A stretch of DNA of 64,000 nt, from NCBI GenBank assembly GCA_904066235.2, contig CAJFCV020000001.1, forward strand, positions 6,200,001-6,264,000, written 5' to 3'. This document shows, piece by piece, positions 47,325 to 57,023 of this stretch (position 1 is the stretch's first letter; each line of letters opens with the position of its first letter). The DNA is from Bursaphelenchus xylophilus (Eukaryota > Nematoda > Chromadorea > Rhabditida > Aphelenchoididae). Under the pieces are notes generated by a model. The model saw only the letters and a program-made list of their open reading frames with translations. It was not told the DNA's origin and searched no databases. The position numbers and the translations under genes were made by a program.

Positions 47325-48414
47325 TCACGCTCTCCACAAAACTTTTACTTGATCCGTTCGGTATCTCTGAGTGTAAGTGCATTCCTCGATCGGTGTAAAC
47401 TGTTTGAACTTGTACATCTCGTATCCAGCTTGTGCAATCATGGCTCCATTATCGATACAAAACCTCTCATCAGTAGAGAATAACTTGGCCCCTCTTTCTT
47501 CACACATTATCTTCATCATCTCCTGTAATCTCTCGTTACATCCCACACCACCAACGATCAGGACTTCACTGGCATTGTTCTGGGCCATTGCTCTTTCCGT
47601 TATTTCAACTAACATGCAGAAAATAATTTCCTAAAGAAATAACTATATAACACTACATGAAACAAAACCTGAAGCGAAAAGCAGAGATCTTCGGGAGTGT
47701 ATTTGCTTTCGGCCAACCATTTAGGAGTATTCTTCTCAATACTTGATAAGATTCCACTCATTGAAATATCCATTCCCTTTACAGTATACGGTAAATCTGC
47801 GAGTTTCGTTCCCTTCTTTGCCATCTGTTCAATATTATACCCCGGAGAGGGATCATTTGGTAGCTTAAGAACTCGGGCAAACCTATCCAGGCAATTGCCA
47901 ACCGCGACGTCTAGAGTTTCCCCAAATATAGAATAACGTTGATTTAGGTACGATATGACCTGGGTATTTCCTCCACTGACGTATAAGATAACGGGATTCT
48001 CCGCTCCTGTAACCAATCTACCCATCTCAATATGACCAACACAATGATTAACAGGGATGATCGGCTTATTCCACATCTGAGCCAGCGTTCTAGCAGCAAT
48101 ACATCCAACTTGAAGGGGAGCTCCCATTCCAGGTCCTCTGGTGTAAGCAATTCCATCAATCTGTGTTATCGGATCCTAAATCTCCAAAATAAAATAAACA
48201 AGAAAGTACGCACACTAATATTGGCCTGATCTAGCGCTTCTTGAATTAACACATCAACAACAGAACGATGATGGACAGCAGTTTCAGTGGGCCTGAAGCC
48301 TTCTCCCGGAGGCGCATTAAATGTTCGTCGAGGATTGCTCAACGTTTCACCATCTCGGATCACTCCAACACCGATCTTGTTGGCTGAACTTTCAATACCC
48401 AAAATACAAACCAT
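47325..48414 (-). CDS. OSGEP: tRNA N6-adenosine threonylcarbamoyltransferase OSGEP (KEOPS/Kae1)
   Basis: Three exons: 48414-48214, 48175-47669 and 47630-47325, giving 337 residues (human 335). It transfers threonylcarbamoyl to A37 of ANN-decoding tRNAs in the KEOPS complex. ASKHA features are clear: [15 protein letters not shown], metal-binding His pair in [40 protein letters not shown] and [13 protein letters not shown]. No mitochondrial leader, so it is the cytosolic/nuclear KEOPS form rather than OSGEPL1. The first gene of a likely operon with TXNDC17. Donors GTGCGT and GTTTTG are weak but frame and homology support both joins. Confidence 0.95.
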
Positions 48415-48943
48415 GGCGAACAAAATTTTGTATTATTTTGTTCTTGCGTCAAGTGTTTTTACCGAACCTGTCAAGTTTTTTCTTGCTATTTCTCAGGGGT
48501 GGCTTATAGCTATATAGGGTCAGGAGCCCCTAGCTAGGGGCCCTAGGCCTAAGGGTGGTCAGCGGGCCGGTTTTTCCCGATTTCCGGGCCCGGCCCGTCA
48601 AAGGACCGGCCCGTTTATAGAGGACTCTGCGAACTGCGCCCAAGCTTTGGAACTAGAAAAAGGCGTTGATCTAGCTGGTATAGGAATATTATTTATTAAC
48701 CTTAAACCTAACAAATGAAGCAATAACAAGTCAAGAGAAAATGTAATGCGAGTCTGCCCCATATGAAATCGGCCTGAAGGGTAGCTATTTTTTGGTATAC
48801 GTGCTCCATGATGTCATATAATTGAGGTTGATTTACGGTAATACGGCCACTTTTCAGTACGAGTTAATTTCGTACAATTAGCCTCGCAATACTTGCCCAT
48901 CCGGTAGTACAAGTACCAACCCTAAAGATTACGAATTTTTCGA
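48415..48943. other. Intergenic region right of OSGEP
   Basis: 529 nt between OSGEP and the small peptide gene. It carries the truncated hAT-like copy (48551-48684) and otherwise no coding signal. Confidence 0.4.
48551..48684. mobile_element. Truncated copy of the GGCCCG-rich hAT-like element
   Basis: From AGGGTGGTCAGCGGGCC through TATAGAGGACTCTGCGAACT and GGCGTTGATCTAGCT, this segment matches the left part of the element at 60533-61070, with a much shorter GGCCCG array. The right half and right terminus are missing. Confidence 0.7.
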
Positions 48944-49363
48944 TCATTGAGTTATACCATTTCCATTGTTGGGGGATGTTAATGGATTTCCTTGAGGTAT
49001 GTAACCTTCTTGGGGTCTACCTAAAACCTCTCTTTAATACATACTCCACGAAAAAAGTTTTTTCGTTGAATCCTTTTTCTGCGAAAGATTCAACGAACAG
49101 CTGATTGCAAAAGATTCTGGTGGCATCCGATGAGGTCAAAACTTTTTTTGCGGAGTATATATGTTATTAAAATTCTTACGATATATGGGTGCAGCATATT
49201 GATTTGGTTGTCTGTAGGAATTCAATTGATTTAAATTGTACAACTGATAGGGATTGTACAGTATGCCGGAACATAATTCTAATTACTGAATATGATATTT
49301 CACCGTTCTTTACTTACCATTAATAACCGATAACAATAGAAGAATTGTGCAGAAAATATTCAT
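48944..49363 (-). CDS. Predicted small secreted peptide, 73 residues, three exons
   Basis: Exons 49363-49318, 49278-49180 and 49020-48944 join in phase (1, 1, 0) with good donors (GTAAGTAAAG, GTAAGAATTT) and acceptors (AATTAG, GTTTTAG). The product starts with a signal peptide MNIFCTILLLLSVIN and continues with an Asn/Tyr/Gln/Pro-rich mature part (LYNPYQLYNLNQLNSYRQ, PNQYAAPIYRRPQEGYIPQG). It holds one Cys after the leader and no dibasic-flanked amidated neuropeptide repeats except a single RR. I do not recognise the family; a structural, cuticular or secreted effector-like peptide is possible. The second intron contains a 118-bp MITE. Its ATG lies 13 nt from the divergent RCC1-like ATG. No single exon exceeds 33 codons. 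Confidence 0.55.
49041..49158. mobile_element. Short MITE with ATACTCC terminal inverted repeats
   Basis: The left end ATACTCCACGAAAAAAGTTT and right end AAACTTTTTTTGCGGAGTAT are reverse complements except at two positions, over about 20 nt. The element is 118 bp and flanked by T/A-rich sequence. It lies inside intron 2 of the small secreted peptide gene. Confidence 0.6.
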
Positions 49364-49376
49364 TTGTTTGCTTTAG

Positions 49377-50997
49377 ATGAATGAAATGAAAACATTTTTT
49401 GGATGGATAGATATAACCCTGGCCAACGGAGATCTCTTCTGTTATGTGGGCGATCAATGTGCTGGATACATATACCATTTTAAAGTGGGGGAAAATAGAG
49501 AAGAATGTGTTGCCGGATTCAATCTTGAATATGTTTACGTACTAAATTCAACAACTTTAATTTTTTATGTCGTTAATCTTCGCACGCACAATAAGGTATG
49601 TAAAATTACAGTAAGACAAGTCTTTCTGCTGCGCCATAATAATGATCTTTTATTTTAGACTTTGAAAAGAGCTGAATTGTCATCATCTGATTACAAATTC
49701 AGTGTGATTGATCTCCTTGAGCCCAGTGTTATCCCGAAAGCTTTTCCCAACATAATATCGACTTTAGGGAATGCTGCAAAATTTCCAGCGATCCTTCCCA
49801 CTTTTTATGGGGCTTTCGTGATTCTACCATCTTCTGGATCTACTGAGATTTGTACGGTTAAAGATGAGAATATTATTTTGAACTCCTTTCCAAAGACCAT
49901 TGTACAAGTAAGTATATTATAATTATACAATTTTTTATCAATAATTGATATTTTGTTTGTTTTCTTCAGGCTTCGTCAGGAAACAATCATCTTTTACTTC
50001 TCACCTCCGACAATGAGGTATACTGTATGGGAGTTGGAAGTAGAGGAGAATTGGGCCAAGAAGAGATTATTACTTTCTCTGAGATCCCCATAAAAGTATC
50101 TATTGCATTTGAGGAGGATACTGAACATATTGTCCTTATTAGGAGTGGAGGTTGGCATAATATTGTACTGACTGATGCTGGAAATATTTATTCATGGGGC
50201 TTAAATGACAAAGATCAATGTGGGTTTGGAGAGGTAAGGGCAATGTTTGATCTCCATTTTAACTTGCTATTGTTAATTGCTTTTGATATTTATGAGTTTG
50301 ATAACAATTTGGAGGGATTATATTTTGACCTTGTAAGGGTCTTTTGAAAGGGTGCCTATTAACAGGGGAAGTACTTCAAGTGTGACGCTCAGATTTTCTT
50401 TAAATTTTGCACACACATCGGGTATGGACTAAATATCAATTCCTGAAAGTTTTAGCTCGCGCTTTGCGGGCGCCGCCGAGATATTGAACGATTTTTGCAG
50501 CCGAGAGAGCACGCTCAACGTGGAGAGCGGTCAGAGAGAAACCCGCTTTTTGGCCATAACTTTGGCAGTTTCGTGCGGAAAATTTTGATTTTTTGTAGAA
50601 ACATTATTCTTTACGGTTGAAATAGGCATGAAACTTTTCGTGCCGAAATTCGGCAAAAAGTCCCAAATTTTCGCCGACTTTCGATCTAAAAATCTCGGTT
50701 GTTTCTGCAAAGCGCAAGCTAGGATTCCCGCATATATCTTAGAAAAAATTATTCTAAATTTGTGCCAAGTTTCATCAAAATCTGAGCGTCACACTTCAAG
50801 TACTTCCCTTGTAAGCTTACTGTAGGATGACATTTAGGTTGCTATTCAGAAGGTTCCATGTTTTGTGGATCTTAAAAAACCGGTTAAGTATGTGGAAATA
50901 GGCCAGAAATGGACAATCGTCACTTTTGGTAAGTGCGTTATCTATTGCCGAATACCGATGTTATTTTATAGTTGATGGCGAGGTCCTGCGGCTCTGA
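49377..50997 (+). CDS. RCC1-repeat protein (RCCD1-like)
   Basis: Five exons: 49377-49595, 49659-49907, 49970-50233, 50838-50928 and 50972-50997, giving 282 residues. RCC1-type propeller blades are seen in the second half: HLLLLTSDNEVYCMGVGSRG, ELGQE, and RSGGWHNIVLTDAGNIYSWG. Few clear blades and a short length suggest an RCC1D1-like protein, not RCC1 itself. The first 160 residues are poorly conserved. TTTGCTTTAG abuts the ATG. Intron 3 is 604 nt because a ~450-bp MITE sits inside it. Acid ceramidase starts only 92 nt downstream on the same strand, so the two are probably co-transcribed. Confidence 0.7.
50363..50811. mobile_element. 449-bp inverted-repeat MITE in intron 3 of the RCC1-like gene
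   Basis: The left end CAGGGGAAGTACTTCAAGTG continues as TGACGCTCAGATTTT; the right end is AAAATCTGAGCGTCACACTT then CAAGTACTTCCCTTG, the reverse complement over ~34 nt with two or three mismatches. The interior has no transposase. Ends starting CAGGGG suggest hAT, but the flanks CCTATTAA and TAAGCTTA show no clear duplication. Confidence 0.75.
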
Positions 50998-51089
50998 AAA
51001 AAAATAAATTAATTCCTCCCTTATCAGCATTGATTATAAATGGTGTTCTGTTCTCTTGCCTTGGTTGTTTGCAACTGTCCCCACGTGTG

Positions 51090-52629
51090 ATGAGGACGTT
51101 GAGTGTATTTGTTCTGATATATCTGGTGCTTGGCTGCAATGCTTACACTCCTTTGCCAGCTCCATTTAACGAGGAATGTGTGATTGAGAAAGGCAAGAAT
51201 CTTTACAATCCTGCCAATGCTGGGAAGATCAAATGGTAGGGTAGTGAATCTTTGATCTCAAATAAATGTGTTGTCTTTGTTTTATTTGTTGCTTTTAGGT
51301 ATACTGTAGATCTGGATGCCCCTCCAGAGACTCATTTCCAGCAGATCGCTCAGGAATATAAACAAGAGATAAGGGATTTGATCGGGGTCATCAAGGATCT
51401 GATTGTCCCAGTGATCCCGGCAGCCCTCGAGATTGTGGATGTTCTGTTCAAGGACCTTCTCAAATGGATTCCAGAACCTTACAATTCTGAAATTATTGCA
51501 AGTTAACGTTATTAAAGAGGGTTTTGTCTATTAATGGTGACTTGGGACGAAAGATTTAGCAGTTCTAAATACCATTAAAGTTTGGATTTAGGGTGTGGCC
51601 AATGTAACTGGACTTCCGGTTGGAGAAGTTGTTCTGTACAATGTCTTCTATGAGGTCTTCACCGTGTGCACTTCAATTGTTGCACAACAACCCGATGGTC
51701 GTCTGATCCATGCTCGTAATCTGGACTTTGGTCTTTTCTTGGGATGGAATCCACGACTTCATGAGTGGTCCATTTCCACGGTTCTCAGGAAGATGATTGT
51801 CAACATCAACTGGGTGAAGGATGGTAAGAAGGAAGCCAGTTGCAACGTTGAATTGCAGGGAAATTGTTGTACAAGACCAATAACTTTGCCGGATTTGTTG
51901 GGGTTTACAACGGACTCAAGCCCAATAAGTTCACTATTACTGCAAATGAACGGTTTATGCCTGCTGGCGGTCTTTACGGAATGCTCAGATATATTCTGGG
52001 ACTGGACAAAGAGTCCAATTGGATGACCTGGCATGTCAGAGAGACATTGGAAAAGGCAAATGGTGAGTATTATATTATTAAAGATTACTTGTGGATGCAT
52101 CCTCGTAGATTACGAAGAAGCGAAGACCTTGCTGTCCACTCAAACAATCATGTCCCCTGTATATTACATCTTGGGAGGAGCCAAGCCATTCGAAGCTTCG
52201 ATTATCACCAGATCCATCAACGAAACAGATATCCTCACAGAAATGAACCCCAATGACCCTGAGGGATGGTATCTTTTGCAAACCAATTATGATCCGGGAA
52301 CTGACGTAAGCCATGAACTTTTATACATTTTTTACGACCATGATTGGTCCTTATATCGAGAAAAATTAATTTAGATTATCTTTATCGATGATCGTGATAC
52401 CCCTGGACGGCATTGTATGCATGTTCTTGGTCAGAAAAATGTCGGATTCAAGGGGATCTACAACGTCCTTTCATCACAGACTAGTCTCAACAAGTTGACA
52501 ACTTATACAGGTAAAAAAGATCCAATCAAAATGTAATCCACAACGTTTTCTTTAGTATTGATGGAAGTTCACAGTGGTCAATTTGAAACTCATTTGCAAC
52601 GATGCCCGGGTTACTGTTGGGGATGGTAA
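51090..52629 (+). CDS. asah-1: Acid ceramidase / NAAA family amidase
   Basis: Seven exons: 51090-51235, 51299-51497, 51592-51823, 51859-52062, 52109-52305, 52375-52510 and 52556-52629, giving 395 residues, the same as human ASAH1. A lysosomal N-terminal-nucleophile hydrolase that splits ceramide into sphingosine and fatty acid. A signal peptide ([14 protein letters not shown]) precedes the alpha chain; the autocleavage Cys nucleophile is in [10 protein letters not shown], followed by [40 protein letters not shown] and the end RCPGYCWGW (human DPCIGW). Intron 2 uses a GC donor (ATT/GCAAGT), the only join keeping frame. Intron 3 is 35 nt. The middle gene of a probable three-gene operon. ASAH1 versus NAAA cannot be separated with certainty, but length favours ASAH. 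Confidence 0.93.
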
Positions 52630-52729
52630 AATGCCAAAGCAAAAATTTTCTTTCTCCGATTTTTCTTATTCTGTTTTTTTATTCGGAAAAGTAAATTTTT
52701 TTATCTCGAATTCGTTGAGTTATCGTGTA

Positions 52730-54755
52730 ATGGAAGGTGCAGATCATCTCGGCCTTGACATCTCGGGCAAAAATTTCTTCTCCCAGATTGGTCTAGCTGT
52801 GGGAGCAGTGGCCATTGATAAAAGAGACCCCTGGCCTGCTTCTCAATGGGCCTATTTCAATGGTAAGATTTCTAGGCTGTTATGCTGAACCTAACTAGAA
52901 CTTGAACGATCAGTTTTTTAATTTTTTTGACCTGATTTCGGGTTCTTGCTAAATTTTTGCCTGATATAATTTTATACTTATTCAGTGGAAACCTTGCGGA
53001 AAGGAGAATTTGGAAATGTATCCTTGGTACAGACTAAAATTAACCATCCAATGAGTGGAATTGACATAAAAAGGTGTATTCTGAAGACAATCAACTTAGA
53101 AAAGCAGTTCAAGAAGATTGTCCATGAAGCTGGAACCTCCGAGGATAATAAATCTACAGCTCTTTCAAGGGTTATGCGCTTGCTACGGCGAACTGTCATG
53201 GATTTATATGTTATTGGCAGGTGAGTGAGCTTATGCTTGTATTGAAAGACTCGTTTAGATGCCGACATCAGAATATTCTACATGCCCATTCTGTTTTCCT
53301 CAATGAGGGGAACCTTATGATTGCCATGCCGAGGTTCCATGTTCTACAAGATTTGATCGAAGATTATCGACAGGCTGTTAAGAACGACGTAGGCATACTT
53401 TTTGTTGGAATTGTTGTTCGCATCGAAACTAACGTCGTAATTGCAGCCGATCTCCATGACCATCATTGCTCCGATTATTCGTCAACTTTGCCAAGCACTG
53501 GATTTTCTCCAGAAGATCGGGATTATTCATCGAGACGTCCAACCAAATAATGTTCTTTTGACCAGGAATGGGACCGCCAAGCTGTGTCACTTTGGGCAAT
53601 CCAAAGTCTTATCCTCCAAAAAACACTTCGAAGAATGCAAAACTCCCGTCGGCAAAGAAGAGTTTATGTGTGCTGAGAAGGTAGGTGCTTTAAATTTCTT
53701 AGGATTGATTGTATAATATTGGACTTTCAGTTGTGTAATTTGGTCGCTTTTGGTTTGGAAAATTGTCGTTCCTATGATTATGCTGCCGACATCTGGTCGC
53801 TTGGTGTTATGATATTGTCCATGGTCAGTTATTTTCCTAATGAAAGTCATCATCGACTCCATCGGAACTTCGCCTTGATAATGGAAGAAGAACAAGCGTC
53901 TTTTATATGGCTAACTGCCGAGATGGTGGTATGTTATTTTTCCTCTCTTATGTTTTAAATCCTAACATTTTCAGCAACTTCGTGCTAGGCTTCTCAAGAG
54001 TGGAGGCAATGAGTTGAAGTCATTCCTCAGCGATTTTCTCCTTAATCCAAACTCCCAAAAAAGGCCGGTTGCCGAGGAATTGATTAATCATCCCAAACTG
54101 TTGAGCTGGTGTTCTGACACTATCGAAAAGGACAAAGCCACCATCAAAAAGTTGTTCATCGACAGAGTGGACTTTGCGAACAAGTCGAAAATTCAGAGGG
54201 ACGGAATGAATTTTGATTTTCTCGAATGCGTAAGGTTAATATTGTTGTATGAAATGTCTTTAGAAAGACATTCCCGCAGAATTCTATTGGAACGATGACT
54301 GGAAACGACACGACTCTGAATGTTTCTCCGTGACTATTGTTAAGGGGTACCAGCAATTGATAAAGTAAGCAAAATGAAATTAAACAGTTTATTTATTTTA
54401 GTACCGAATTCAGATATTTCAACCCAGATCAATTACTGTCCCCGTTGTTTCAACTTGTTGAGTCCGGGTCTATCTGTTTTGGAGATTTGATTCCAATCAG
54501 AGCTCTGATTGATGACATGACTTTTGATTTGATTCGAACTGGAAGAGTGAATACTCAGAGAGATGGAAACAGTAGTATTGGTATGCTTTTAGGGCATTTT
54601 GGGCGATAAGTCATCTATTTTTAGAAAAAAAATATTCTCCCCACCTTGGATGCGATGTAAATGAGCCATCAGAATTGGTAGTACGAGTCGGATTCGGATC
54701 GCTAACAGAAGAAGAAGAGACTGCGCTCACCGGTGAATCTTTCGAATCTTATTAA
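52730..54755 (+). CDS. Divergent protein kinase with HFG in place of DFG
   Basis: Nine exons: 52730-52862, 52986-53220, 53259-53388, 53447-53680, 53731-53928, 53975-54229, 54264-54364, 54402-54580 and 54625-54755, giving 531 residues. Kinase landmarks: glycine loop LRKGEFGNVSLV, Lys in CILKTINLEKQ, catalytic loop IIHRDVQPNNVLLTRNGTAK, then LCHFGQSK where DFG should be, and DYAADIWSLGVMIL in helix F. The catalytic Asp and Asn are kept but the Mg-binding DFG Asp is His, so it may be weak or inactive. The C-terminal ~200 residues match nothing I know. The subfamily is not recognised. It starts 100 nt after acid ceramidase; an in-frame ATG at 52631, right after that stop, is an alternative start. 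Confidence 0.78.
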
Positions 54756-55318
54756 TCTAAATAGGAAAAAATGCGAATACTCTTGTAAATATATTTCATC
54801 AATTTCTTAACATATCACCGTGTCCTAAAATGTTCATAAAATTTTTTATCGATCTAGCTACAAGTCGTTTATTTACTTGATCGCTAACTCGGCTCATTCC
54901 AATTCCCAAAAAACCCGCTCCATATTTTCAGTTCCTATTCTCGAGGCGGCATGCCTTTGAAAACGAATTGTTCGTGAACGAAAGTGAATAATTAATTGGC
55001 TCGCCCCAAGGTGAGAAGTGATTGTTGATGGAGAAATCGGTGTCATTTCCTCGGCGGAGAGAGTTAAGACGCCCTCCCCAAAAGGGTCAGGTCAAATTCC
55101 TTGAAAGGAGAGTTGAATGGGGAATGTTCGCCGAGAGAGCGCCGGCAATCGGTTAAAGGTGTGGTGATTGGGGCTGATCCATCTCGTTCCAAAAGTCCGT
55201 TATCTCAACCATCTCGAGACTCTGCGGCATCCCAAAAATCTGCTAGAGATACGGGGCGCGTCTTTCGAGACTCTCGACATCAGCGGGAAACCGAATTCTC
55301 GGTTCAGGTGTGGTTGTT
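54756..55318. other. Intergenic region, kinase to secreted protein
   Basis: 563 nt without a supported gene. The right half has several overlapping open frames of 70 to 80 codons up to the next ATG; none shows homology. Confidence 0.35.
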
Positions 55319-56898
55319 ATGAAGACGTTCTTTTTTTTCTCCGGTCTTCTGGCCTTCTCGGCTCAGGCCTCCTTGTTTTGTCCTTATACCGTATACCCGA
55401 CTCAAGAAAATGACATGGGTAAGTTTAAAAATTTATTCCGAACTAATTGTTCCCGCTTATAAATTACGGATTTTAGTCACCGCTACCATCCAGGCCAAGC
55501 AAATATCCGATAATAATCTGTATTATCGTATTACGGACAATGAATCGGACCCATCTTACAAGAGACTTTCCAGTCATTTCAAGTTGATGACTGTCAGGGA
55601 TAACAACGAATGTCCATTTAGAGGATGCATGGTAGAACTGAGCCCAGCCGAGCCCAAGAATCATCAGACCAGGCTTTACCAGACAAGTGTGATCGGAAAG
55701 ATGATTCCTCCTGGATTCTTCCCCATCGAAGTCAGCCAAAGACTTTACTGTGTTCTCACCGACGGAGATTGTGGGGCCACTGTTCCTCTTTATCGTCATT
55801 ATAAAGTCACTCCTCAAGGCATTTGTGAGCCTTCACCACTTAAATAATATACTTTTATAGTCCATGCTTATACAATTGATCCCTCTGAGATCATTGAAGG
55901 ATATATCAAGGAGTCGACCCCATTGTGTTATGTTTGGGCAAGGAACAAGGCCACCGTCGCTTATGATAAACCAACCATCTTACCTCCCCTTGAGAAGATC
56001 ATTCCCAAGGTGAAAGTAGTCAGCCATGAACGAGAATTCGATCCCAACAGTCAAGAAGACAACACTTTGTTGGACATCGATGAACTCTGTGCTCATGACA
56101 ACAGAAAGAGCGTGGACAGTTCCATGAAAGAACTGATCCAATTCTACAACAATCAGGAGGGACTTAACAAAGATCATCTCTACACGGTCAAAAGGAAGGT
56201 TAAGGGATACAAAAAAGAGGTAATTAGGAGAACTAAGGTACAGAACAAAGTTTAGCAAGTGCTTGGAAAAGTTGTGACGAATATCAAGAAATCTGGATGC
56301 AGATGTCTAGTGCAATTAGCTCAGATGAAGTTCGAGAGACAGTCAGGATTACGTAAGTCGGATGATTTAATCGGAATGAGAACGCCTTTTAGCTGGTCTA
56401 GACCACAAATTGGTCCGAGAAAAGATGGAACCAGCCTCTCTGGACCAATACTTCTTGACTGGAGAACAATTTTATTGTGCTCCCCAACAAGGAGAGTGTG
56501 GAGCCACAGTCCCTTTAAGAAAATGGTACAACTTTGCGGATGCAGGTGAGATATTATCAGTAATAAGATAAATTAATATTATTACGTCTGATGACCATCT
56601 CCATTTTTCAGATTCCATGATTACAGCGGATTCCGAGATTCCTCCTCCGATGACTGCTCCCTTCCCACCAGAAATATTATGCTGGATTTGGCCTAAAGAT
56701 TATCGCCAAGACTCCACGGAATATGAAGTGGAGGAAGAAGGTCTTCATCCAGTCACTTTGCCTAAGAAATCGTCCGAAAGTGAAAGCCAAGAAGCAGAAA
56801 TCGAAGGGTCGGGTTCGGGAGAAGAGACAAAAGAAATTCAGAAAAGCCCGAAGGGTAGAAAGGATGGAAAAAAAGTACTCCACTTCCAAGAGTCGTAG
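55319..56898 (+). CDS. Secreted protein with a duplicated Cys-CGATVPL motif, function unknown
   Basis: Six exons: 55319-55418, 55477-55824, 55861-56219, 56256-56352, 56393-56545 and 56612-56898, giving 447 residues. A signal peptide (MKTFFFFSGLLAFSAQA) starts it. Two related modules are seen: LYCVLTDGDCGATVPLYRHY near residue 140 and FYCAPQQGECGATVPLRKWY near residue 330, each followed by an aromatic-rich strand. Similar paired modules occur in nematode-restricted secreted families, but I cannot name one with confidence. The C-terminus is Ser/Glu then Lys-rich. Intron 3 is 36 nt and carries a stop if retained. No membrane helix beyond the signal is evident. Function is not assigned. Confidence 0.75.
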
Positions 56899-57023
56899 TC
56901 AGCTCGGCGCAGGAGGGATTTAAGGTCTCGAATAATAATAATTAATAAACAGCAAACCTTTTTTAATGCATATTATATAACCAACAAATTGGCGGCGGAA
57001 TCACCTTTATTCAGAATAAGACT

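Noticed and set aside
55101..55322. Open frame ending over the start of the secreted protein gene
   Set aside because: Ser/Arg-rich with no homology and in another frame; the signal peptide start at 55319 explains the downstream gene.
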